The notes: generated by a model from the letters alone, not told the origin. A stretch of DNA of 14,683 bases from an uncultured Oscillospiraceae bacterium (GCA_944387755.1 CALXGC010000039.1:1-14683), one strand, 5' to 3'. Shown: positions 5,595-13,718, counted from the stretch's first letter. Numbers and translations are program-made.

Positions 5595-6452
5595 TTATAT
5601 GTCGTTTTTCTGATAGGTCTTAAAGCCGTTGCCCGTCACCTCGTGGGCGTTGCAGACGATGATAAAGGCCTTGGGGTCCAGGGCAAAGACCATCTCCTTC
5701 AGGGTGACAATCTCCTTCTGCTTGAAGGCGCACATCAGCACCCACTTGCTGTCCCCGGAGTAGGCGCCCTTGCCGGAGAGCACCGTGACGCCCCGGTCCA
5801 GGTCCTGCACAATGGCGTCGGAGATGTCGCGGGCCCGGTCGCTGATGATATAGGCCACCTTGGCGGTATCCAGGCCGTAGAGCACCAAATCCGTGACGTA
5901 GGCGGAGACCACCTGGGCAATGACGCCGTACAGAGCGGTGGTGACGTTGCCGAAGGCCATGGCCACCAGCACAATCACCGCCAGGTCGATGACCAGCAGC
6001 AGCTTGCCCATGGGCGCCCAGGGCAGCTTCAGCTTCACCAGCCGGGCAATCAGGTCGGTCCCCCCTGTCGTGGCCCCCTTGGCAAAGATAATGCCCAGAG
6101 AAAAGCCCATCAGCGCCCCGCCGCACACGGCGGCCAGCATCTGATCCATGGGCGGAAAGTCGATAAACAGTGGCAGCACGTCCACGCCCACAGAGGAGAG
6201 GGCCATGGAGTACAGGGAAGTCACCAGCAGGTGCCCGCCGATATACTTCCACCCCAGCACGAACAAAGGCAGGTTGATTACCAGCACAAACATGCCGATG
6301 GGGATGGCGGGGATAAACGCGTTGACTACCTGGCCCACGCCGGTGATGCCGCCGAAGCCGATGAGATTCGGCGTATAGAACCAGTCAAAGGCCAGGGCAT
6401 ACAGAATAGAGCCCACGGTAATCCAGACATAAGCCAGCACTGTTTTCCTCAT
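5595..6452 (-). CDS. YitT family membrane protein (DUF161 + DUF2179)
   Basis: A 285-residue protein. The first 200 residues hold about five membrane segments with the YitT features F-G-G-I-T-G-V, G-I-I-F-A-K-G-A-T-T-G-G-T-D-L-I-A and P-M-G-K-L-L-L-V-I-D. The last 80 residues form the soluble DUF2179 domain, with G-V-T-V-L-S-G-K-G-A-Y-S-G and a C-terminal I-I-V-C-N-A-H-E-V-T-G-N-G-F. The family is widespread in Bacillota, with no settled transport substrate. ATG at 6450-6452 follows a GGAGAGAGG site. The frame is open further upstream into parC but that part is the antiphase of parC and has no start signal. The gene begins 32 bases after parC. Confidence 0.9.
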   Translation of the reverse strand: MRKTVLAYVWITVGSILYALAFDWFYTPNLIGFGGITGVGQVVNAFIPAIPIGMFVLVINLPLFVLGWKYIGGHLLVTSLYSMALSSVGVDVLPLFIDFPPMDQMLAAVCGGALMGFSLGIIFAKGATTGGTDLIARLVKLKLPWAPMGKLLLVIDLAVIVLVAMAFGNVTTALYGVIAQVVSAYVTDLVLYGLDTAKVAYIISDRARDISDAIVQDLDRGVTVLSGKGAYSGDSKWVLMCAFKQKEIVTLKEMVFALDPKAFIIVCNAHEVTGNGFKTYQKNDI

Positions 6453-6484
6453 AACTTCCCTCTCTCCTGTTCTTCCGGTTTTGC

Positions 6485-8734
6485 TTACTCCTCCAAAAGG
6501 GACATCTGCTTCTCTCCCCGGTCCGCCTCCCGCAGCAGCGCGCCGGCCACCGGCAGGCTCCGGGCCCGGTACCGGGCGGCGTTGGCAATGGCCGTCTCCT
6601 CCAGAGGGAGCACCCGCTCCACCGTCCGCCTGGCCTTCAGGGTCATCACGTTCACCCCCTGGGTGGTGCGGGTGGTCTTGACGGCAAGCAGAGAGGTGTG
6701 GAACACCATACACCGGCCGTCGCTGGAGTACACCGCCAGCTCCAGCTCCTCCCGCAGGAGGAGCGCCGCCGCCAGGGGGGATTTGTCCGAGTAGGCCCCG
6801 GTGAGCTTCCTCCGCCGGGTCTGGGTCTGATAGGCGGACAGCTCCACCCGCGCCGCCTTTCCGTTTTCAAAGAAGAACACCAAATTCCCGGTGTAGTCGC
6901 CGGGGACGCAGGCCCACACCACCCGCTCCTCCGGGTCCATGGACAGCTTGGTGGGCAGATAGTCCCCCAGCGCGCTGGCCTTGGTGTCGTCAAAGTCGGA
7001 CATGCGGGTCTTATAGCACTGCTGCTTGTCGGTGAACACCAGCAGCTCGTCCCGGTTGCAGGCCTCCCAGTACTGGGCGGGGCCGTCCCCCTCCTTATAC
7101 TTCTGGTCGCTGGCCATCCGCAGAGACTGGGGGGTGATTTTCTTAAAGTATCCCTCTCTGGAGAGGAACAGGTGCACCGGGTAATTGGGGGTCTCGTCCT
7201 CCTCCCCCTGCTCCTCGCTGCCGGGCAGGTCATAGAGAATCTCCGTGCGGCGGGGAAGGGCGTATTTCTTCTTCACCTGGGCCAGTTCCTGCGCGATGAT
7301 TCTGCGAATGCGCTTGGGGTCGTTGACTGTGGCCTCCAGGCCGGCAATCTCCTCCTCCAGGGCGCCAGTCTCCTGGGTGCGCTTTAAAATATACTCCCGG
7401 TTGATGTTCCGCAGGCGGATGTCCGCCACATACTCCGCCTGAGCCTGGTCAATGCCGAAGCCGATCATCAGATTGGGCACCACCTCGGCGTCCTCCTCCG
7501 TCTCGCGGATAATCTGAATCGCCCGGTCGATGTCCAGCAGGATGCGCTGAAGGCCCTGGAGCAGGTGAAGCTTCTCCTTCTGCTTCTGCATGTTGAAGCT
7601 GACCCGCCGCCGGACCGACTGTACCCGCCAGTCGGTCCACTCCTTCAGGATGTCCCGAATTCCCATTACCTTGGGCATACCGGCAATCAGAATGTTAAAG
7701 TTGCAGGACTGGCTGTCCTGGAGGGGCGTCAGGCGGAAGAGCTTGGCCATCAGCTTATCCGGATCGGCGCCCCGCTTCAGGTCGATGGCCAGCTTCAGGC
7801 CGGTGAGGTCGGTCTCGTCCCGCATGTCGGCAATCTCCCTGATTTTGCCCGCCTTCACCAGCTCGGCCGCCTTGTCCATGATGGCCTCGGAGGTGGTGGA
7901 GTAGGGAATCTCATAGATCTCGATGAGATTCTCCCCCTTCACATACCGCCATTTGGCCCGCACTTTGAAGGAGCCCCGCCCCGTGCGGTAAATCTCCCCC
8001 AGGGCCGCCGGGTCGTACAGGAGCTGTCCGCCGGTGGGCAGGTCGGGGGCCTTGAGCGTTTCCATCAGGTCGCAGTCCGGATTTTTCAGATAGGCGATGG
8101 CGGTGTCGCACACCTCCCCCAAATTGAAGCCGCACACGCTGCTGGCCATGCCCACGGCAATGCCCTGGTTGGCGCTGACCAGCACGTTGGGAAATGTGGT
8201 GGGCAGCAGAGCGGGCTCCTTCAGCTTCCCGTCGTAGTTGTCCACAAAATCCACCGTGTCCTGGTCGATGTCCCGGAACAGCTCGGCGCAGATGGGGTCC
8301 AGGCGTACCTCCGTATACCGGCTGGCCGCCCAGGCCATGTCCCTGGAGTAGACCTTTCCAAAGTTGCCCTTGCTGTCCACAAAGGGGTGGAGCAGGGCTC
8401 CGTAGCCCCGGCTGAGGCGGACCATGGTGTCATAGATGGCCGCGTCTCCGTGGGGATTGAGCTTCATGGTCGCCCCCACCACGTTGGCGCTCTTGGTCCT
8501 GGCTCCCCCCAGGAGCTTCATCTGGTACATGGTATACAGCAGCTTCCGGTGGGAGGGCTTGAAGCCGTCAATCTCCGGAATGGCGCGGGAGACGATGACG
8601 CTCATGGCGTAGGGCATATAGTTCAATTCCAGCGTCTCGGTGATGGGCTGCTCCAATACCTCCGCCCGCAGGCCCATGACGTTGGAATTTTCCGCTTTCA
8701 GCTTTTTATCGTTGGTCGCTCTTTTCTTTGGCAT
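6485..8734 (-). CDS. parC: Type IIA topoisomerase subunit A (ParC-like)
   Basis: A 749-residue protein with the GyrA/ParC breakage-reunion core. It has K-P-S-H-R-K-L-L-Y, then K-S-A-N-V-V-G, N-P-H-G-D-A-A-I-Y-D-T and A-A-S-R-Y-T-E with the catalytic Tyr140 and its Arg139. The Q-x-I-A-V-G-M-A-S motif and a coiled-coil region around residues 370-480 follow. The C-terminal 250 residues look like a reduced beta-pinwheel, and no QRRGGKG GyrA box is seen, which favours a Topo IV role over gyrase. The residue equivalent to E. coli GyrA Ser83 is Ala98, while the Asp87 equivalent is kept (Asp102). It follows parE by 78 bases. ATG at 8732-8734 is preceded by GGAG. A second gyrase-type enzyme elsewhere in the genome is expected but cannot be seen here. 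Confidence 0.92.
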   Translation of the reverse strand: MPKKRATNDKKLKAENSNVMGLRAEVLEQPITETLELNYMPYAMSVIVSRAIPEIDGFKPSHRKLLYTMYQMKLLGGARTKSANVVGATMKLNPHGDAAIYDTMVRLSRGYGALLHPFVDSKGNFGKVYSRDMAWAASRYTEVRLDPICAELFRDIDQDTVDFVDNYDGKLKEPALLPTTFPNVLVSANQGIAVGMASSVCGFNLGEVCDTAIAYLKNPDCDLMETLKAPDLPTGGQLLYDPAALGEIYRTGRGSFKVRAKWRYVKGENLIEIYEIPYSTTSEAIMDKAAELVKAGKIREIADMRDETDLTGLKLAIDLKRGADPDKLMAKLFRLTPLQDSQSCNFNILIAGMPKVMGIRDILKEWTDWRVQSVRRRVSFNMQKQKEKLHLLQGLQRILLDIDRAIQIIRETEEDAEVVPNLMIGFGIDQAQAEYVADIRLRNINREYILKRTQETGALEEEIAGLEATVNDPKRIRRIIAQELAQVKKKYALPRRTEILYDLPGSEEQGEEDETPNYPVHLFLSREGYFKKITPQSLRMASDQKYKEGDGPAQYWEACNRDELLVFTDKQQCYKTRMSDFDDTKASALGDYLPTKLSMDPEERVVWACVPGDYTGNLVFFFENGKAARVELSAYQTQTRRRKLTGAYSDKSPLAAALLLREELELAVYSSDGRCMVFHTSLLAVKTTRTTQGVNVMTLKARRTVERVLPLEETAIANAARYRARSLPVAGALLREADRGEKQMSLLEE

Positions 8735-8748
8735 TTGTCTCCGTCCTT

Positions 8749-8777
8749 ATTTTATCATGATATCATTCTCTCGTCCA
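8749..8777 (-). promoter_or_regulatory. Possible secondary promoter before parC
   Basis: On the minus strand, TGGACG (complement of 8772-8777), a 17-base spacer and TAAAAT (complement of 8749-8754) lie in the 78-base gap between parE and parC. The -35 box matches only 4 of 6 positions, so this is tentative. Confidence 0.3.
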
Positions 8778-8812
8778 TCGCCGGGGATTTTTTTCCTGTA
8801 TTTCCGGCCGTC

Positions 8813-10798
8813 TCACGAAATATCCGCCAGCTCCAAATATCGATACCCGTTGTCCGCAATGTGATTTTTCCGGCCCTGGAGGTCGTCCCCCAGCAGCAGG
8901 TCAAAGATCTGCGCCGTGCGCGCCGCGTCCTCCGGCATGACCTTGATAAGCCGCCGGGTAGCCGGGTTCATGGTGGTCAGCCACATCATGTCCGGCTCGT
9001 TTTCGCCCAGGCCCTTGGAGCGCTGGATGTCGAATTTTTTCCCCGCCAGAGAGGCGGCGACGTCGTTCTTCTCCTTGTCGGAGTAGGCAAACCAGGTCTT
9101 CTCCTTGCAGGTGATCTCATACAGGGGAGACTCGGCGATATACACATAGCCCTCCTGAATCAGCGTGGGGGTCAGCCGGTAGAGCATGGTCAAAATCAGC
9201 GTGCGGATCTGAAAGCCGTCCACGTCGGCGTCGGTGCAGATGACAATCTTGTTCCACCGGAGATTGCCCAGGTCGAAGGCGGACAGGTCTTTCACATGCT
9301 TGTCCTTTACCTCCACCCCGCAGCCCAGCACCTTCAGCAGGTCGGTGATGATGTCGCTCTTAAAAATCTTGGCGTAGTCCGCCTTCAGGCAGTTGAGAAT
9401 TTTGCCCCGGACGGGCATAATGCCCTGATACTCCGCGTCCCGGCTGAGCTTTACCGCCCCCATGGCGGAGTCGCCCTCCACGATATAGAGCTCCCGCCGG
9501 GCGGCGTCCTTGGTGCGGCAGTCCACAAACTTCTGCACCCGGTTGGAGAGGTCCATAGAGCCGGTGAGGCTCTTTTTGATATTCAGCCGGGTCTGCTCCG
9601 CCCGCTCTCTGGAGCGCTTGTTGATAAGAATCTGCTCGGCGATTTTCTGGGCGTCCAGAGGATTTTCGATGAAGTAGACCTCCAGCTGGCTGCGGAGAAA
9701 ATCGGTCATGGCCTCCTGAACAAATCTGTTGTTGATGGCCTTCTTGGTCTGGTTCTCATAGGAGGTCTGGGTGGAGAAGTCGTTGGACACCAGCACCAGG
9801 GCATCCTGAATGTCGTTGAAGGTGATTTTCGACTCGTTCTTCTGGTACTTGCCCTGCTGCTTCAGATAGGCGTCGATGGCGGAGACAAAGGCCGACTTCA
9901 CGGCCTTCTCCGGGGAACCCCCGTGCTCCAGCCAGGAGGAGTTGTGGTAGTGCTCCACCACAGACACCTTGTTGGAGAAGCAGAAGGCCACGGACAGCTT
10001 CACCTTGTACTCCGGCTTGTCCGCCCGGTCCCGGCCTCTCCGCTCCGTCTGCCAGAATACCGGCTGGGTCAGGCTGTCCTCCCCCGCCAGCTCGGCCACA
10101 TAGTCCAGAATGCCGTTTTCATACCGGAATTCCGTGGTCTCAAACTGACCGGGGGCGGTCTCCGTCTGGAGGCGGAAGGTGACGCCGGCGTTGACCACCG
10201 CCTGCCGCTTGAGCACGCCGGCGTAATAGTCCACCGGGATGTCGATGTCGGTAAAGACCTCCAGGTCGGGCTTCCAGCGGATTGTGGTGCCCGTCTTCTT
10301 CCCCCGGCCGGCGGGCTCCTTTTTCAGGCCGCCCACGTTCTCCCCTCTCTCAAAGTGGAGGGCGTAGTGAAACCCGTCCCGCCAGATGTCCGCGTCAAAG
10401 TACTCGCTGGCATACTGGGTGGCGCAGGAGCCCAGGCCGTTGAGGCCCAGGGAGTACTCATAGTTGTCCCCGCCGTTTCCGTATTTGCCGCCGGCGTACA
10501 GCTCGCAGAACACCAGCTCCCAGTTGTACTTCTGCTCGTTTTCGTTCCAGTCCACCGGACAGCCCCGGCACTGGTCCTCCACCTGGATGGATTTGTCCAG
10601 AAAGCGGGTGACGGTGATCAGGCTGCCATACCCCTCCCTGGCCTCGTCAATGGCGTTGGAGAGAATTTCAAACACCGCGTGCTCGCAGCCCTCCAGTCCG
10701 TCGGAGCCGAAGATGACGCCGGGGCGCTTGCGCACCCGGTCGGCCCCCTTCAGGGCGGAGATGGAGTCGTTTCCATAATCTGCTTTCTTCTTTGTCAT
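8813..10798 (-). CDS. parE: Type IIA topoisomerase subunit B (ParE-like)
   Basis: A 661-residue protein with the GHKL ATPase, transducer and Toprim domains of GyrB/ParE. In the ATPase part, Glu44 and Asn48 are in F-E-I-L-S-N-A-I-D-E-A and Asp75 is in E-D-Q-C-R-G-C-P. The last motif is divergent from the usual D-D-G-R-G-I-P, and the G-L-H-G-V-G loop reads G-L-N-G-L-G. Toprim residues are Glu441 in V-E-G-D-S-A and Asp523/525/527 in T-D-A-D-V-D-G; R-S-K-G-L-G-E also fits. ATG at 10796-10798 follows GAGG with 9-base spacing; upstream in-frame codons overlap the promoter and are not used. With parC it should form an A2B2 enzyme that decatenates chromosomes. It heads a five-gene minus-strand operon. 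Confidence 0.92.
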   Translation of the reverse strand: MTKKKADYGNDSISALKGADRVRKRPGVIFGSDGLEGCEHAVFEILSNAIDEAREGYGSLITVTRFLDKSIQVEDQCRGCPVDWNENEQKYNWELVFCELYAGGKYGNGGDNYEYSLGLNGLGSCATQYASEYFDADIWRDGFHYALHFERGENVGGLKKEPAGRGKKTGTTIRWKPDLEVFTDIDIPVDYYAGVLKRQAVVNAGVTFRLQTETAPGQFETTEFRYENGILDYVAELAGEDSLTQPVFWQTERRGRDRADKPEYKVKLSVAFCFSNKVSVVEHYHNSSWLEHGGSPEKAVKSAFVSAIDAYLKQQGKYQKNESKITFNDIQDALVLVSNDFSTQTSYENQTKKAINNRFVQEAMTDFLRSQLEVYFIENPLDAQKIAEQILINKRSRERAEQTRLNIKKSLTGSMDLSNRVQKFVDCRTKDAARRELYIVEGDSAMGAVKLSRDAEYQGIMPVRGKILNCLKADYAKIFKSDIITDLLKVLGCGVEVKDKHVKDLSAFDLGNLRWNKIVICTDADVDGFQIRTLILTMLYRLTPTLIQEGYVYIAESPLYEITCKEKTWFAYSDKEKNDVAASLAGKKFDIQRSKGLGENEPDMMWLTTMNPATRRLIKVMPEDAARTAQIFDLLLGDDLQGRKNHIADNGYRYLELADIS

Positions 10799-10835
10799 AG
10801 CCAATTTCCTCACTGTTCCTTTGCGTAATGCGACA

Positions 10836-10855
10836 GAACAATCATACTCATGTTC
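10836..10855. promoter_or_regulatory. Inverted repeat spanning the parE -10 box
   Basis: GAACA (10836-10840) and TGTTC (10851-10855) are perfect 5-base arms separated by 10 bases, with centres 15 bases apart. The -10 box lies exactly in the spacer, which would suit a repressor site. The spacing does not match the Bacillota LexA box. The short arms could also occur by chance. Confidence 0.3.
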
Positions 10856-10869
10856 GAGAGAAAAGTCAA
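10841..10869 (-). promoter_or_regulatory. Promoter of the parE-parC operon
   Basis: Minus strand: -35 TTGACT (complement of 10864-10869), 17-base spacer, -10 TATGAT (complement of 10841-10846). The predicted transcript start near 10834 leaves a leader of about 35 bases before the parE ATG. Confidence 0.78.
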
Positions 10870-11004
10870 GAAACGGTCTGCATAAAACCGCCGCTTCCCT
10901 CCACACTGTACTCCAAACAGGGCGCTGAATTTGGCTGATTTTCTGGTATTGGAAGAACAGGAAGAAATTGCGTCAGAACCTGTCTGCCGGCATAAAACTC
11001 CCCC
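10870..11004. other. Intergenic spacer between the divergent parE and copA promoters
   Basis: No supported gene, hairpin terminator or clear repeat was found in these 135 bases. It separates two divergent promoters. Confidence 0.5.
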
Positions 11005-11033
11005 TTGACAAACCTATCTTTCAGATATACAAT
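11005..11033 (+). promoter_or_regulatory. Promoter of the copper operon
   Basis: Perfect -35 TTGACA (11005-11010), 17-base spacer, -10 TACAAT (11028-11033). The transcript would start near 11039-11041, inside the inverted repeat described next. Confidence 0.87.
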
Positions 11034-11066
11034 CAAGACACCCCACCCCAGGGGGGTGTCCTGATT
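11031..11066. promoter_or_regulatory. Likely CsoR operator over the copA transcription start
   Basis: A 36-bp inverted repeat has outer arms AATCA (11031-11035) / TGATT (11062-11066) and inner arms GACACCCC (11037-11044) / GGGGTGTC (11053-11060), with an 8-base centre and one mismatched pair. Runs of C followed by runs of G, flanked by T/A positions, are typical of CsoR operators. It overlaps the last bases of the -10 box and the start site, so bound repressor would block transcription. A csoR gene lies at the end of the same operon. As RNA the repeat could also fold into a stable 5' hairpin. Confidence 0.72.
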
Positions 11067-11111
11067 GCATAGTTTGCCCCCGCAGAAAAAATGTGAAACT
11101 GGTGAAGCGCA

Positions 11112-13718
11112 ATGAAACAAAAATTTAACGTCACCGGCATGACCTGCTCCGCCTGTTCCGCCCACGTGGAGAAGGCGGTGAACAAGCTGGAGGGCGTCAA
11201 AAAAGCCGAGGTCAGTCTGATGACCAACTCCATGACGGTGGACTACGACGCGTCCGTCCTCTCCCCCGGCGGAATTATCCAGGCGGTGGTCCACGCGGGC
11301 TATGGTGCCTCCCTGCCCCAGAAGGCAGAAACCCAGACGCCGGCGCGGCCGGAGACCCAGATGGAGGCGGAGCTGTCCTCCATGAAGCGCCGGCTGGTGT
11401 GGTCCTTTGTCTTTTTGATTCCCCTCTTCTATATCTCCATGGGCCACATGCTGGGCGCGCCCCTCCCCGGCTTCCTCACGGGGCTGGAGAACGCCGTGGC
11501 CTTCGGCCTGACCCAGCTTCTGCTCACCCTGCCTATTATGTACATCAATGACAAGTACTACCGGGTGGGCTTCAAGACCCTGGCCCATCTGGGCCCCAAC
11601 ATGGACTCCCTGATTGCGGTGGGCTCCTCCGCCGCGGTGATCTACGGCATTTTCGCCATCTATCAGATGGGCTTTGGGCTCGGCCACGGGGATATGGCCC
11701 TGGTGGAGCGGAACCACACGGATCTGTACTTCGAGTCCGCGGGCATGATTCTCACCCTCATCACCCTGGGCAAGTTTCTGGAAACCCGCTCCAAGGGAAA
11801 AACCAGCCAGGCCATCACCCGGCTCATGGACCTGGCCCCCAAGACGGCCAGCGTCCTCCGGGACGGCGCAGAGGTGGACATCCCCGTGGAGGAGGTCCGG
11901 GTGGGAGAGCGCATCATTGTCCGGCCCGGCCAGTCCATCCCTGTGGACGGGGTCATCGTGGAGGGGACCTCCGCCGTGGACGAGTCCGCCCTCACCGGCG
12001 AATCCCTCCAAGTGGACAAGGGCCCTGGGGACACAGTGGCCGCCGCCTCCATCAACAAGTCCGGCTCCTTCACCTTTGAGGCCAGCCGGGTGGGAGAGGA
12101 CACCACCCTGGCCCAGATGATCCGCCTGGTGGAGGAGGCCTCCGCCTCCAAGGCCCCCATTGCCAAGCTGGCCGACAAGGTGGCCGGGGTGTTCGTGCCG
12201 GTGGTCATGACTATCGCCGCCATCACCGCCGCAGCCTGGTTCTTCGCCAGCGGCGGAGACATCACGAAAGCCCTCACCACCGGCGTGGCCGTGCTGGTGA
12301 TCTCCTGCCCCTGTGCCCTGGGGCTGGCTACCCCCGTGGCCATTATGGTGGGAACCGGAAAGGGCGCGGAAAACGGCATTCTCATCAAATCCGCCGAGGC
12401 CCTGGAGACCCTGCACCTGGTAAACACTGTGGTACTGGACAAGACGGGCACCCTCACCCAGGGCAAGCCGGTGGTGACGGATATTCTCCCCGCTGAAGAC
12501 ATGGACGCGGAGGGCCTGCTGATTCTGGCCGCCTGTCTGGAGGGCCCCTCGGAGCACCCCCTGGCCGCCGCTATTGCGGAGGAGGCCAGGGCCAGGCGCC
12601 TGCCCACCGCCGCCGTCCGGAATTTCACCGCCGTCCATGGCCGGGGCGTCCGGGCCGCTCTGGGGGACCGCGTGTGCATAGGCGGCAACCTGGCCATGAT
12701 GGAGGAGGCCGGGGTGGAGCTGGGCGGCTTCCCCCAGAAGGCGGCGACGCTGGCCGCCCAGGGCAAGACCGCCGTGTACTTCGCCGACGAACAGAACGTG
12801 CTTGGCCTCATCGCCGTGGCCGACGCCCCCAAGCCTACCAGCGCCGCGGCGGTGGCCGCCTTCCGGAAGCTGGGACTGGACGTGGTGATGCTCACCGGCG
12901 ACAACCAGCGCACCGCCGCCGCCATCGGGAACGAGCTGGGCGTCACCCAGGTGATGGCCCAGGTGCTCCCCCAGGACAAGGAGAAGAAGGTCCGGGAGCT
13001 TCAGGAGCAGGGCCGGAAAGTGGCTATGATCGGCGACGGCGTCAACGACGCCCCCGCCCTGGCCCGCGCCGACGTAGGGCTGGCCATCGGTGCAGGCACC
13101 GATGTGGCCATAGAGAGCGCCGACATTGTGCTGATGAAATCCGACCTGCTGGACGCGGTGGCGGCGGTGGAGCTGAGCCGTGCCACCATCCGGAACATCA
13201 AAGAGAACCTGTTCTGGGCCTTCTTCTACAACTCCATCGGCATTCCCCTGGCCGCCGGGGTGTTTTATGCTCTGCACATCACCAGCTTTATGCTCAACCC
13301 CATGTTCGGCGCCGCCGCCATGAGCCTGAGCTCCGTGTGCGTGGTGTCCAACGCCCTGCGCCTGCGGTTCTTCAAGAGCAGGTTCCGCCCGCAGACCCAG
13401 ACCGTCCCCGGCGCTTCCGCCGGTGATGATACCGCGGCTCCCTGCGCGGGAAGCTGCCCGGCAAACCAGACAGAGAACAGTCAAATGACGGAAGGAGAAG
13501 TTGAAACGATGACAAAGACTCTGAACATTGAAGGCATGATGTGCGCCCACTGCGTGGCCCATGTGGAGAAGGCCCTGTCCGCCGTGGAGGGAGTGGCCTC
13601 CGCCAAGGCCGACCTGGAGGGCAAGAAGGCCGTCGTCACCCTGTCCGGGGAGGTGTCTGACCAGGTCCTGAAGGACGCGGTGACAGAGGCCGGCTATGAG
13701 GTGGTGGGCGTCCAGTGA
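11112..13718 (+). CDS. copA: Cu(I)-exporting P1B-ATPase CopA with fused C-terminal CopZ-like domain
   Basis: An 868-residue P1B-type ATPase that pumps Cu(I) out across the membrane. It starts with a heavy-metal-associated domain, G-M-T-C-S-A-C at 9-15. Core motifs are T-G-E-S at 295-298 (actuator), C-P-C at 399-401 (metal path), D-K-T-G-T with the phosphorylated Asp443, S-E-H-P in the nucleotide domain and G-D-G-V-N-D from 641. Y-N and M-S-L-S-S (737-741) in the last membrane segments mark the Cu(I) subgroup. After the last membrane segment a linker of about 40 residues, with a C-x3-C pair, leads to a second heavy-metal domain, G-M-M-C-A-H-C at 808-814, resembling CopZ. That domain keeps its own ribosome site and ATG. 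ATG at 11112 has only a weak GGTGAAG site. The csoR start overlaps the stop. Confidence 0.95.
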   Translation: MKQKFNVTGMTCSACSAHVEKAVNKLEGVKKAEVSLMTNSMTVDYDASVLSPGGIIQAVVHAGYGASLPQKAETQTPARPETQMEAELSSMKRRLVWSFVFLIPLFYISMGHMLGAPLPGFLTGLENAVAFGLTQLLLTLPIMYINDKYYRVGFKTLAHLGPNMDSLIAVGSSAAVIYGIFAIYQMGFGLGHGDMALVERNHTDLYFESAGMILTLITLGKFLETRSKGKTSQAITRLMDLAPKTASVLRDGAEVDIPVEEVRVGERIIVRPGQSIPVDGVIVEGTSAVDESALTGESLQVDKGPGDTVAAASINKSGSFTFEASRVGEDTTLAQMIRLVEEASASKAPIAKLADKVAGVFVPVVMTIAAITAAAWFFASGGDITKALTTGVAVLVISCPCALGLATPVAIMVGTGKGAENGILIKSAEALETLHLVNTVVLDKTGTLTQGKPVVTDILPAEDMDAEGLLILAACLEGPSEHPLAAAIAEEARARRLPTAAVRNFTAVHGRGVRAALGDRVCIGGNLAMMEEAGVELGGFPQKAATLAAQGKTAVYFADEQNVLGLIAVADAPKPTSAAAVAAFRKLGLDVVMLTGDNQRTAAAIGNELGVTQVMAQVLPQDKEKKVRELQEQGRKVAMIGDGVNDAPALARADVGLAIGAGTDVAIESADIVLMKSDLLDAVAAVELSRATIRNIKENLFWAFFYNSIGIPLAAGVFYALHITSFMLNPMFGAAAMSLSSVCVVSNALRLRFFKSRFRPQTQTVPGASAGDDTAAPCAGSCPANQTENSQMTEGEVETMTKTLNIEGMMCAHCVAHVEKALSAVEGVASAKADLEGKKAVVTLSGEVSDQVLKDAVTEAGYEVVGVQ
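13491..13511 (+). promoter_or_regulatory. Internal ribosome binding site and start codon for free CopZ-like domain
   Basis: GAAGGAGAAG (13491-13500) lies 8 bases before ATG (13509-13511), which is codon 800 of copA in the same frame. Initiation here would make a separate 69-residue copper chaperone starting M-T-K-T-L-N-I-E-G-M-M-C. The match to the ribosome is better than that of the main copA start. Use of this start is inferred. Confidence 0.6.

Noticed and set aside
5595..6713. Longer YitT-like protein starting near 6713
   Set aside because: The first 87 residues are an out-of-frame reading of parC. The ATG at 6450-6452 with a good ribosome site gives a normal YitT length.
7565..10828. 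Very long open frame (over 1000 codons) on the plus strand, antisense to parE and parC
   Set aside because: It mirrors the codon bias of the real genes on the other strand, contains no recognisable domain, and has a composition (many Gly, Val, His, Leu, Gln) typical of antisense frames in GC-rich DNA.
10836..10855. SOS (LexA) box at the parE promoter
   Set aside because: Bacillota LexA sites have GAAC and GTTC separated by 4 bases; here the gap is 12, so only a generic inverted repeat is reported.
10866..13562. Long open frame of about 900 codons on the minus strand, antisense to copA
   Set aside because: Same reason: it overlaps a fully validated CopA and has a Gly/His-rich shadow composition with no domain or ribosome site.
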